Shown: in pieces, positions 42,617 to 51,232 of the stretch
Layout of the letters: every line of letters starts with the position of its first letter
How positions within the stretch are numbered: position 1 is the stretch's first letter
From: Colwellia sp. M166
Lineage (GTDB): Bacteria > Pseudomonadota > Gammaproteobacteria > Enterobacterales > Alteromonadaceae
Length of the DNA: 64,000 nucleotides
Assembly (NCBI RefSeq): GCF_024585285.1
Contig: NZ_CP040755.1
Coordinates: 496,001 to 560,000, forward strand
Direction: 5' to 3'
Made by a program: the position numbers and the translations under genes
The notes under the pieces: generated by a model
What the model saw: only the letters and a program-made list of their open reading frames with translations
Databases searched by the model: none
Told to the model about the DNA's origin: nothing

Positions 42617-42823
42617 TTATTCATCTAATGCGAATATTGACTCTACAGGAACTTCGAAATACCTAGCAAGTTTTAGAGCAATAACAACTGATGGAGTAAA
42701 ACGACCTGTTTCGACTGTACTAATTGTTTTTCTAGACACGCCAATTAAGTCAGCAAGTTGCTGTTGAGAAACCTTCCTTTTACTCCGTAATTTCGCAATA
42801 TTATTATCTAATTGACTATTCAT
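42617..42823 (-). CDS. XRE-family transcriptional regulator
   Basis: 68 residues from ATG 42823, almost entirely one helix-turn-helix: AKLRSKRKVSQQQLADLIGVSRKTISTVETGRFTPSVVIALKLARYFEVPVESIFALDE. This short form (YgzD/Xre type) is often paired with a small membrane protein and controls the pair. Here the membrane-protein gene is upstream and overlaps its start by 8 bp. An inverted-repeat array at 43321-43378 in front of the pair is the likely operator. It is apparently cargo of the recombinase element. Confidence 0.88.
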   Translation of the reverse strand: MNSQLDNNIAKLRSKRKVSQQQLADLIGVSRKTISTVETGRFTPSVVIALKLARYFEVPVESIFALDE

Positions 42824-43296
42824 CTTCGCCTCGTAATAGAAGTAATATTGGTAAGCTATAACTGATAAATGACAGCCCAAGTGTAAACTCAGCAAAGTCA
42901 CTAAAGGATAGATTAACTAAAAAGCTTTGAAAGTGATGACCGAAAACAGAAAAAAAACACAAGGAAAGCACAGGAAGTATTGAATGAATATTTAAACCCT
43001 TTATTGTTAATATGATTAAAATACTCATCATTAAAATGACTATACCATATTGTATATCTATCCATATTTCCCATTGATTTTATTGTTTTAAATAATGTAA
43101 AAACAATAGATATACCTAAAACTATACTTAATAGACCTAAGGTTATGTATAACCAATCATATAGAGTAATAAAAGGCTCAAGTAATTTGTATAAGGGAGA
43201 AGATATAAACATTAACCCTACAAATATCCCTAATAGTGAATTTCTTTTTAAGAAAATCTGTTCGTTTATTGCTGTCGATATGATTTGAGTATTCAT
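42816..43296 (-). pseudogene. Small membrane protein paired with the XRE regulator (one-base frameshift)
   Basis: About 160 codons with four hydrophobic segments (LLGIFVGLMFISSPLY; LYITLGLLSIVLGISIVFTLF; a third near SFNTSCAFLVFFF; and ELTLGLSFISYSLPILLLL-like at the end). The frame changes at the A8 run 42950-42957: with seven A the first frame would lead into FGHHFQSFLVNLSFSDFAEFTLG and end RGEDE overlapping the XRE start. Function unknown; family membership (DUF2178-like) is only a guess. Confidence 0.65.
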
Positions 43297-43320
43297 TGAT
43301 TTATTCCATTAACACAAAAA

Positions 43321-43378
43321 TGATACCTGTAGGTTACTTGTGATACCCTAAGTTGTCAATGGTAACCTTTAGGTATCA
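43321..43378. promoter_or_regulatory. Inverted-repeat operator array upstream of the membrane/XRE pair
   Basis: TGATACCTGTAGGTTAC (43321-43337) faces GTAACCTTTAGGTATCA (43362-43378), 15 of 17 positions matching, and a further TGATACCC half-site lies between them at 43341-43348. It ends 25 bases before ATG 43296. This spacing fits autoregulation by the XRE protein. Confidence 0.6.
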
Positions 43379-43553
43379 ATAAGTATGAATGAAGATTATT
43401 ATCAAAAGTTAGCCTGCTGCATAAGAATGGTATGACTATTTGATCGTCTCAACAGCCTCTTTTATTTAAAGTGTCTATGACTGCTTTGGTGGCTTTTGCG
43501 ACTGTCAGGTTAGATTTGAACCTCTAACCCTTAAGTGTCAGATCGCGTTTAAG

Positions 43554-43570
43554 TTTCTATAACGAATCCA
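43554..43570. repeat. Left target duplication of the IS1202-like element
   Basis: TTTCTATAACGAATCCA, repeated exactly at 45319-45335. Confidence 0.88.
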
Positions 43571-45318
43571 TGTTAACACCAAGCGACTTTGTCGTATCTT
43601 AATTACCAAGCAATTCTGTCGTAATTGCTAATTACCAAGGGAAACTGTCGGTCTCTTTTTTACATGTTTGTTAGTGTTCTTGTTTTTGAATACTAGAAGG
43701 CATGTTGAGGATGATTGTGATGGATTCTAAAGCTCAACTAACCGTTGATATAATTGCCAAAGTGGTTGAAGGCAGAATAACAATTGCCAATGCTGCTAAG
43801 TTACTCAGTAAGTCTAGACGTTCAATAGAACGCTATGTGAAGAGATATCAGAAAGTCGGTATTCAGTTTGTTGTGCATGGTAACAGTGGCAAAGCCCCAC
43901 CCAACAAAACGCCGGTATCAATAAAAAAAGCGGTTCAAAAATTGATTCAGGAAAAATATTACGATTTGAATCTGTTGCACTTGGCTGAACAATTAGCTAC
44001 GAATGAGAACATTGTTATTAAGCGTGAAACCCTTCGCGGTTGGGCACATGATATTCATCACGTTAAACGAGCCAAACGAAGACGTAGCAATGTTCGAAAA
44101 CGCAGAGAGCGTATGGCAGCGCCGGGCTTAATGATGCAGATGGATGGTAGTCCCCATCGTTGGTTTGGCGATAAGAAGCATTGTTTGATTGCGATGATTG
44201 ATGATGCCACCAGTGAAGTACATGCAGAGTTCTTCCCATCTGAAACCACCGCTGGTTGTATGAAAGTCATGCGAGATTGCATCGAAACTAAGGGCGTGTT
44301 TAAAACGCTGTACGTGGATAGAGCGGGTATCTTCGGCGGCCCTAAGCGTTGCAACTTCTCACAAATGCAGCGTGCATGTGAAGAATTGGGTATTGAGATT
44401 ATCTTCGCCAATTCGCCTCAAGGTAAAGGCCGTGTTGAACGTGCCTTTGATACATTTCAAGACCGCCTTGTACCTGAGCTAAGGCTTAACAATATTAAAG
44501 ATATAGCCAGTGCTAATGCATACCTGAAACATGTATTCATCCCACAATTCTGGCAGTCTAGAATTCAAGTGAAATCAAAGCAAGCGCCTGAATTTACACC
44601 ATTATCGAAACACACCAACCTTGATGATATCTGCGTCATTAAAGACCATCGTAAGATCCGCAATGACCACACCTTCAGCTACGGTAACAAGTTCTATTTG
44701 ATTGATTCACCGCTAAAACATTCCATAGCTAATCAGAAAATTGAGATCCGAAACACCAGCAAGAAAGGCTTCACCGCACACTTCGCAGGGCGGCAACTCA
44801 AGGTATCTGAAGTAAATGAGCCAAGTAAGCTTGAATCAGAAGACTTAACAGTACAAAAGAAACTAGAGGTGTTGGCATTAATCGAAAAGCTTGGAAGTAT
44901 CAGTGCAGCTTCACGACAAAGTGGCGTCTCACGAGACACTATTCACCGACACTTAAGACTGGTTAAGCAAGGCGGTCCTGATGCCTTAAAACGCCAAGAA
45001 ACTCCCGATATAAGACATAAAAACTGTGTAGATAAAGCCATCGAAGATGCAGTCGTAAAATTCTCCGTTGAGCATCCCCACCTTGGTCAACAGAAAGTGG
45101 CCATCAAGCTGACTGAAGCCCTCGGTATTGATATTAGCGCAGGCGGTGTGCGTAGCATGTGGTTAAGAAACAATTTGAATACCACTGCACTGAGAGTTGC
45201 AAGGTCGCAAGCGTTGTAAGAATAGGCATAAATCATAGCCAGTTTAACAACTGGCTGATATGCTATTTACGACAAAGTCGCTCGGTAATTAGACCGACAC
45301 AATCCCTTGGTAATCACA
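43571..45318 (+). mobile_element. IS1202/ISNCY-type element, 1748 bp, with 17-bp target duplication
   Basis: Ends TGTTAACACCAAGCGACTTT (left) and, read inward, TGTGATTACCAAGGGATTGT (right) are TGT...ACA inverted repeats. Inner repeats of the type ACCRAGcgAcTtTGTCG recur near both ends. The 17-bp duplication agrees with the IS1202-related subgroup that makes 15-18 bp duplications (subgroup limits recalled, not checked). The intervening gene is a single intact transposase. Confidence 0.88.
43702..45219 (+). CDS. ISNCY/IS1202-type DDE transposase
   Basis: Up to 505 residues; ATG 43720 with GAGG eight bases upstream may be the true start. An N-terminal helix-turn-helix (IANAAKLLSKSRRSIERYVKRY) is followed by an rve-type DDE core: D in MMQMDGSPHRWFG, D in LYVDRAGIFGG and E in GKGRVERAFDTFQ. 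A second helix-turn-helix lies in the C-terminal part (SISAASRQSGVSRDTIHRHLRL). The frame is intact and the target duplication perfect, so the insertion may be recent. Confidence 0.92.
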   Translation: MLRMIVMDSKAQLTVDIIAKVVEGRITIANAAKLLSKSRRSIERYVKRYQKVGIQFVVHGNSGKAPPNKTPVSIKKAVQKLIQEKYYDLNLLHLAEQLATNENIVIKRETLRGWAHDIHHVKRAKRRRSNVRKRRERMAAPGLMMQMDGSPHRWFGDKKHCLIAMIDDATSEVHAEFFPSETTAGCMKVMRDCIETKGVFKTLYVDRAGIFGGPKRCNFSQMQRACEELGIEIIFANSPQGKGRVERAFDTFQDRLVPELRLNNIKDIASANAYLKHVFIPQFWQSRIQVKSKQAPEFTPLSKHTNLDDICVIKDHRKIRNDHTFSYGNKFYLIDSPLKHSIANQKIEIRNTSKKGFTAHFAGRQLKVSEVNEPSKLESEDLTVQKKLEVLALIEKLGSISAASRQSGVSRDTIHRHLRLVKQGGPDALKRQETPDIRHKNCVDKAIEDAVVKFSVEHPHLGQQKVAIKLTEALGIDISAGGVRSMWLRNNLNTTALRVARSQAL

Positions 45319-45335
45319 TTTCTATAACGAATCCA
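45319..45335. repeat. Right target duplication of the IS1202-like element
   Basis: TTTCTATAACGAATCCA, identical to 43554-43570. Confidence 0.88.
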
Positions 45336-45373
45336 AGTGATATTGGTCAGTAATTGATAATTTATCACATGCG

Positions 45374-45739
45374 TCAAAGTTGAAACTGGTTAACAGGCAT
45401 CAACCTTAGTTGTTTTTCCAATTCAGCCAGTCGTTTTACCAACATTAGTTCTCGATTTAATGATTCATGGTAAAGTGCTCGATAATGAGCTTTTTCGGAC
45501 TTTATTTTATCTAAGTTATCCTTGGAATGCTCTGTAGGTTTACTTTGAATTGACGAGGCTAATTCAATTTCTGCTATTAAGTTTTCAAACTGAGGACGAG
45601 ATTTCTTGATTGAACTACGTTTACGCCCAGCTTCCAATGCAACTGTATCTTTGGATATACGAGTTCCTTTGGGTAAAATGACCGGTGTATTATTCTTTAA
45701 TCGCTCTAAAGCTGATATATAGTTTTCTAGGGCTCCCAT
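45374..45739 (-). CDS. Small helical protein of the recombinase operon (Tn554 TnpC-like position)
   Basis: 121 residues. The first half (KGTRISKDTVALEAGRKRSSIKKSRPQFENLIAEIE) resembles a helix-turn-helix followed by a basic patch, and the second half is a coiled coil (KAHYRALYHESLNRELMLVKRLAELEKQLR). In Tn554 a 125-residue TnpC of similar build is the third gene after two recombinases and influences transposition orientation and efficiency. Here it follows three recombinase genes with 4 bp spacing. A role as DNA-binding helper is inferred from size, build and position only. Confidence 0.65.
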   Translation of the reverse strand: MGALENYISALERLKNNTPVILPKGTRISKDTVALEAGRKRSSIKKSRPQFENLIAEIELASSIQSKPTEHSKDNLDKIKSEKAHYRALYHESLNRELMLVKRLAELEKQLRLMPVNQFQL

Positions 45740-45743
45740 TAAG

Positions 45744-47708
45744 TCATCCTCTTTTAACCATTTTATTTTGTTGTAATAATAGTGCTTCTAGTTCCATTTT
45801 TTCAGTTCTGTATTCAATGCTATTTTGATCTAATGACTCTACGAATTTACTTTGATAGTTCATTACGTTTTGTACTTTTGATGGTTTTAAAACAGCATCA
45901 GTACACTTTATGCAAGCTGATATATGACCAAGTAGTTTCTTGTTGCAAGGAGAAGTAGTGGTACATGCCCCTAACGCTGTCTCTTGATAAGCTATTTCAC
46001 CATTTTTAAATTTTTTAACGATATCGCCTCGATTGCTCAAAATTTTTATTTTTTCCTGTTCACTCTTTGGTTTATTAAATCTTTCAATATGATTACCATG
46101 ACTCCCGTATAAAGTTTCTTCAGATAATAATAATTCCAACACGTACGCAAGCGTATCTACTTCAGGTCGGCTTCTATCATATTCTTTGTAAAAGTGTTCA
46201 TTGGTATCAAAAAGCTCACTATATTCGTTTCCTTGAGCATAATATAAAGACATTTCACGAGTGATATGCTTGAGTTGTCTTTTTAATGTTGAGAGTTTTA
46301 CTAGTCCACTTTGGCGGCAATAGTACGCAAGCGTTCGCCTAAATTGGTGAGAAGAAAAAGACCACCTTTCTCCAATTTTAAATTGTTCTTCCATTCTCCA
46401 CGCTCGAGAGTCATCAACTATTTCAAGGAAGTTAAGGTCATCATTATTAATTTCAATTTCTTTAATATTAATAAAACGCCATAACGTTGAACTTGAATGT
46501 CCGTGTGGCAAACAAGCTGTTGAATTTCTTTTTGAACCAACAAACCCTAAATAGCTTGGAGATGGAAATAGAATTAGCTCTTCGGCAGTAAAGTCATGAC
46601 CGAAGGTTACAAGTTTTGCGATAGATTGCAGTACTTCAACAATGGTTTCACTTTCTTTTGATGTGATCCAAGCTGCTGTTTTCCTTTGACCAACAAGTTT
46701 ACTTGTTTTTCCTAACAGTCGAACTATTTTTCCATGTTTTGATTTCTCTATGGATAAACAATTCAACATTAAGCTAAGCAATTCACTATATCTCATGCCT
46801 GAATAAGTATGTAATAAATACCTGCCTGCATCTTGAATTGCTAAAATATAACCATGAAGATTAGTAACCCTTGTGATCCCCAAACTATCAAGTTCACTGG
46901 TTAATCCATGAAATTCGACGGCTTCTGCAAAATTGAGTTCAATGCCGTATATGTCAATATTTTTGAGGACTTGCCTCCGTCCATATCTTTTATTCTCAAC
47001 ACACTTTTCAACAAGTGATATTAGTGATACTTGGATTTTTTTAAAGGAAAATATCAATGACCAAAGCTCAGATAAAAAACCGCTAAATATACGAGGAGGT
47101 ATGACGGGGTGTTGTTTTGAATCTTGAATAGATTCTCGTAGCGCTCGAATATCAGTGATTGCTTTTAACCCTAATGTAGGAACACCTGTTTGCGTTTCAC
47201 CTAGTTCTAATAAATGCCCTAAAAAAGCGGTAAAGTAAATCAATATACTGCTGCTGTTAACTTTAGAGTTTATAAATTTGGTGACATTTTGTTCTGATGC
47301 TAAAACCTCAGTGATACTAATACTTTTTTCATTGGCGTAATGACACAGTTTTTTAATTACCTTGTGATAATTATATATAGTTCCAACTGTAAGAGCTCCT
47401 GAACGCCCCGTTGAAACAAGATATATCATTATAAAAGTAAGCCATTTTGCTTCATCTACCGTTTGATATGGGATGTTATTCCAAAACAATTTTGTATCTT
47501 GTGACGCAGCGGTACGGTAAGGGGTTAAATCCCAATGTGTTGCGTCACCATAGGTTGATAACACTAGCCCGCCACTACTTCGTGATATCACAAATTTTTT
47601 AGAGGGGTAAGTTATATTCCCAGAGTTAAGTTGGAAATCGTCCGGTTTAGTTTGATCAATGGCAGTTTCAAATCTCGATTCATAAATTAATTGATAAGAT
47701 TCATTCAT
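45744..47708 (-). CDS. Tyrosine recombinase 3 of the quartet (complete catalytic set)
   Basis: 654 residues. The catalytic domain lies in the second half: Arg-I in HTYSGMRYSELLSL, the His-x-x-Arg box in FSSHQFRRTLAYYC, and the distal His and nucleophile Tyr in LKRQLKHITREMSLYYAQG. The C-terminal tail has cysteines (GACTTTSPCNKKLLGHISACIKC) that may bind zinc, as in large Tn554-type recombinases. Its ATG overlaps the stop of the upstream recombinase gene by 4 bp. Long N-terminal region of unknown fold. Likely active together with the other recombinases. Confidence 0.85.
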   Translation of the reverse strand: MNESYQLIYESRFETAIDQTKPDDFQLNSGNITYPSKKFVISRSSGGLVLSTYGDATHWDLTPYRTAASQDTKLFWNNIPYQTVDEAKWLTFIMIYLVSTGRSGALTVGTIYNYHKVIKKLCHYANEKSISITEVLASEQNVTKFINSKVNSSSILIYFTAFLGHLLELGETQTGVPTLGLKAITDIRALRESIQDSKQHPVIPPRIFSGFLSELWSLIFSFKKIQVSLISLVEKCVENKRYGRRQVLKNIDIYGIELNFAEAVEFHGLTSELDSLGITRVTNLHGYILAIQDAGRYLLHTYSGMRYSELLSLMLNCLSIEKSKHGKIVRLLGKTSKLVGQRKTAAWITSKESETIVEVLQSIAKLVTFGHDFTAEELILFPSPSYLGFVGSKRNSTACLPHGHSSSTLWRFINIKEIEINNDDLNFLEIVDDSRAWRMEEQFKIGERWSFSSHQFRRTLAYYCRQSGLVKLSTLKRQLKHITREMSLYYAQGNEYSELFDTNEHFYKEYDRSRPEVDTLAYVLELLLSEETLYGSHGNHIERFNKPKSEQEKIKILSNRGDIVKKFKNGEIAYQETALGACTTTSPCNKKLLGHISACIKCTDAVLKPSKVQNVMNYQSKFVESLDQNSIEYRTEKMELEALLLQQNKMVKRG

Positions 47709-49651
47709 TTGATTAGCTCCAGATTAATGAGAAATTGATATTTTCTACCCCAATAAGGAGAGAGTATTTCTTGCTCAGACACTTCAGAGCATACTCTATC
47801 AACAAGCCATTTTAGTTTTTCACTTTGATTTCTGAGAAGCATTAATATTTCATCAATACGGACAAGTATTTCGCCAAAATAGTTTTCAAAATGTGTTTCA
47901 CTGCTTGCAAGTTGACGAGACTCAATAGAGATAAAGCGAAAGCTAACTAATTTCCTTATGTCTTCTTCATCTGCAATTATTCTATAGTGGGAACAATGTA
48001 AGCAACCAGGAGGTGTTGAACAGTCAGGTAAAATATTATTTTTAGCGCTAATGGGCTGTGGGGATTGGTATCGTTGACAATGACCTACGGGAACAGCTGT
48101 ATACTGAGCTTTTTTAGCGCTAGAAGTATTAAATTGAATGGTAGAAAGGCTATCGTAGAATTTTGACATTTCGTCTGCGCTTTCAATTTCTGACCCTGTT
48201 GTGTAATGCTTTAACACTGTACGCTCGCTATTTTGTAACATCATAGCCGTGGTTTTAGGATCTGTATTAGTGACTAACCAGTCGGCTTTGTGAGCTCTCC
48301 ATTCTCGCGCAGTTATTGTCGGTATTTCGATACCTATATTATTTCTTAATTTTTTATTGAAATTGGTAGAGAATCCTTTTGATAGTGGCTTGTGATTTAA
48401 AATTGAAGCATCAAAACCAAAGAATAGGAGTGAGCTATCTTCCACAAGTAAGTATTCTCGGAGTTTCAAATACTTTCTAAAGAGTGGTAAAAATGAGCTG
48501 GTAACAATAAAATGTTGTGTTTTTTTTCCCGCTCGAAGTTTGATCGTGCGATATCCTTGATGTTCTTTTCCAACATTATAATCGTCAGACCAATCTAACA
48601 TTATCAATTGTGCTAAATTCATCGCCGTATTAGATATGAATAACATGGTAAAAGCTTCACTTGCAAGGGAAGCTAGGCGTCTTCGATAGTAATGATTGTT
48701 GTGTTCATTAGCTTCAGCTAGAACTTTTTGAGATGATTTCATAATATATCTAGCAGCATCTTTTTTTTGTTTTTTATCCCCACTGTAGTGCTTTATAATG
48801 TTTTCTACTTTAGATAGACAACCATTTTCATAATCCCATGACCAAAAACCTCTGGTCCATTCACTACGCATTCTTAATTTAGATGCAGTGGCCATTGGAC
48901 GGACTATTGGAAATACCCACAGATTTTCTTTAGGTAAAGTTAATTGAAATGGGTATTTCCCAAAACTAAGAACAAAATCAGTTATTTGGTTAAAAATACT
49001 CAAATATAGTTCAATAGACTGACGAGCTTCTGAATAAACAGGGACGGGGGTTGCGTTTGATGCCGCCTCACTTTTTCTGACAAGACGCAATCCTGCACTA
49101 ATACTCCCTTCATCGTCATCAAAAATAAACTTTAGTATTTCTATTACATGGTTCTGATAACGACCTGCGGTGTTTACGTTGAGTTGACTACTTCGTACTA
49201 AGTGAAAAAGAGCAAGAATATATTCAGACAAACTTTCCCTAGCTCTCATTATTGAGTTCAATACATTTTCTTGTTGATTTAAATCACACCAAACTAAAAA
49301 TTGGTTAAAGCTACTTGTATGACGCGATAAGGTTTGTGGACTTATACCTGTGCTATATCGGCTATGTAAATATTCGACAAAGCCTTTAATCGCTTTAATA
49401 CGGCACTTATTGAATGAACTGACATCAACTAGGCTTATAGCATGGTCCGCATGATTTGAATTAGTATGTTTTGGCTTTCTCTTCGTAAAACACCAGGAAC
49501 CGACATCTAAGTATTTTACTTGCCAAGGTACCTTTATCTGTAACTGTGAATAGTCAGCGGGATAAGTATTATCATCAAAATTAAGTGGGATATTTTCGAG
49601 TTCGAATACGATAGTTTTACGTTCTTTCCAGCAGGTATTATTTTCCTCCAT
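47705..49651 (-). CDS. Tyrosine recombinase 2 of the quartet (catalytic residues degenerate)
   Basis: 648 residues from ATG 49651, which overlaps the restored end of recombinase 1 by 14 bp; the frame is open to a TTG at 49708. The recombinase fold is recognisable, but where Arg-I is expected the sequence reads ISNTAMNLAQLIMLDWSD (Asn), and the His-x-x-Arg box is replaced by AREWRAHKADWL. A tyrosine is kept in NSERTVLKHYTTGS. A cysteine/histidine tail (CSTPPGCLHCSHYR) is present. It may be a structural partner rather than an enzyme, or cleave with altered residues. Confidence 0.82.
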   Translation of the reverse strand: MEENNTCWKERKTIVFELENIPLNFDDNTYPADYSQLQIKVPWQVKYLDVGSWCFTKRKPKHTNSNHADHAISLVDVSSFNKCRIKAIKGFVEYLHSRYSTGISPQTLSRHTSSFNQFLVWCDLNQQENVLNSIMRARESLSEYILALFHLVRSSQLNVNTAGRYQNHVIEILKFIFDDDEGSISAGLRLVRKSEAASNATPVPVYSEARQSIELYLSIFNQITDFVLSFGKYPFQLTLPKENLWVFPIVRPMATASKLRMRSEWTRGFWSWDYENGCLSKVENIIKHYSGDKKQKKDAARYIMKSSQKVLAEANEHNNHYYRRRLASLASEAFTMLFISNTAMNLAQLIMLDWSDDYNVGKEHQGYRTIKLRAGKKTQHFIVTSSFLPLFRKYLKLREYLLVEDSSLLFFGFDASILNHKPLSKGFSTNFNKKLRNNIGIEIPTITAREWRAHKADWLVTNTDPKTTAMMLQNSERTVLKHYTTGSEIESADEMSKFYDSLSTIQFNTSSAKKAQYTAVPVGHCQRYQSPQPISAKNNILPDCSTPPGCLHCSHYRIIADEEDIRKLVSFRFISIESRQLASSETHFENYFGEILVRIDEILMLLRNQSEKLKWLVDRVCSEVSEQEILSPYWGRKYQFLINLELIK

Positions 49652-51063
49652 AATTGTCACCCACTTGCATAAGGTATTTTTCAAACTCAGATTGAACGGT
49701 AAGTGCAATTGAGAAGTCTTTTCGAAATGTCAGATATCGTTCAGTTGTGGTAATACTTGAATGGCCCAATCTTTTTGAACGACCATTAGAGCTGACCACA
49801 AAGCATCTCCACTCAATAACTCTCTCCCCATAATAGAATTATTACTAGTAGATTTAATTTTATCTTCAAGCAAATTCATACCAAAAGTGGCTCTGAGATC
49901 ATGAAATCTAATGCTAAATATGTGACCTTTGCTAATGAGTTCGGGTAAAAGTTGCTGTCGTATAAATGCGTTTACAGATATTCCTCGAGGGGGATGACGA
50001 TACAGAGATAAAAATGGATCTGTATTAGCCATATAATAAGATCGTCCGCTTTTAGTCAAAAATGCGTATTGATGATTATCAAATTCATAAACCAATTTTG
50101 ATATCTTCTTCCTTGTTATGGCACGACTTGAGCCAAGATATAACTGAATACGCCGATATAGCCACGAAGGGATATGCAGAACAATATTCTTTCCGTATTT
50201 CGTATCAATTAAGGTACCGTTTCCAGTATTTATTCTCATGTTCTCTAAACTATCAGGTATTTTAGCTTCAAAATGACAATATCTTAATGTGAAAACCGTT
50301 TGAAGCCTTGCACCGGTCGTTAAAGCAAGCATAAATGATAAAGTCATTTCTGAATTAGCAATATTTCTTAATGCCTCAACTAACTGATATTGCTCATCTG
50401 TGGAAAGTGGCCTTAATTTCCCCCATCTTGTATGTACTCACCGAAATCAGAGTTGTTATTAATTTGTTTAAAAGACAAATCAGTGGATATTTGTTTTTTA
50501 CTCTGTGAGAAACCTTTATGGTCTTTAAAACTAATAAAAATTTCTTTTTCTCTCCATAATGGATACTCAAAAGTTACGCCTCCGCAACTCTTTAACCACC
50601 GGTAGAATGTTTGTACTGTACCCATTCGACGTTTAGCTGTACTAGATTTTATTTGACCATTTCTGATTAATTCATGAAGGTATGCACAGAATCGATAGGT
50701 TGGTCTTGCCATTATTCGCTTTGGGACAGCTAAATAATCAACTTCTTCAGTGTCTAGCCATCTTCTGAACATAACTAGATCAACAGATTTAGACTCTAGA
50801 GTTTTTCGCGAAACACGTTTCACCGATTTTAAACTATCGAGTAAAAATAAATTAGCTTGCTCCCAAAGGCTTCCATCTAAGTTAAGTATCATAGGGAAGT
50901 GATTATAATGATCTAAACTAAAATCATCATCTTGCTGAATTTGATACTTAAACGGTTCTTTAGTTTTGAGGCAAGTATTAGAAATCACGTCACCATCAAT
51001 AACATGACTAGTAGGCTCAAATAATTTTAAGTGAGTTATAACTTCAAACTTTGCTTTAGGCAT
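49638..51063 (-). pseudogene. Tyrosine recombinase 1 of the quartet (two frameshifts)
   Basis: Starts at ATG 51063. An N-terminal SAM-like core-binding domain (FRRWLDTEEVDYLAVPKR, KRRMGTVQTFYRWL) is followed by a catalytic domain with Arg-I in LTTGARLQTVFTLRYC, the His box IRFHDLRATFGMNLL and, in a third frame, LGHSSITTTERYLTF with the nucleophile Tyr. The first switch is at the G5 run (plus C5, 50420-50424) and the second at the A5 run (plus T5, 49772-49776); one more base in each restores a protein of about 475 residues ending GDNYGGK. As it stands it is broken. Confidence 0.85.
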
Positions 51064-51232
51064 TTAGTTCTCCATTTTTAGATGTAAATGAAAAAATTAA
51101 AATTTGGATTATGAATAGTGATTTAAATAAATAGAAAGCTAAGGTAACTCAAAACGAATGTTTTTACAGGAAAAAATGTCCGTATTTCAATATATATACA
51201 TCTGTGAAATATGACAGTTATATATACAGTAC
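51064..51232. other. Right end of the recombinase element
   Basis: Non-coding promoter side of the recombinase operon. It holds TGTCCGTA at 51177-51184, alternating TATATA stretches, and the terminal repeat ending TACAGTAC at 51232, after which the Tn3 transposase frame resumes. Confidence 0.6.

Larger units (their letters stand above)
37912..51232 (-). mobile_element. 13.3-kb tyrosine-recombinase element inserted in the Tn3 transposase gene
   Basis: The transposase frame stops at 51233 within TDTH and resumes at 37911 with GTNN. The ends of the insert are inverted repeats: left GTACTGTAAATATTTAGG and right (read inward) GTACTGTATATATAACTG, both followed by TACGGACA-type motifs. It codes for three tyrosine recombinases in a row and a 121-residue helical protein (45374-51063), a Tn554-like layout, plus a membrane/XRE pair and three insertion sequences. 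There is no target duplication beyond a shared couple of bases, as expected for tyrosine recombinases. Confidence 0.8.
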
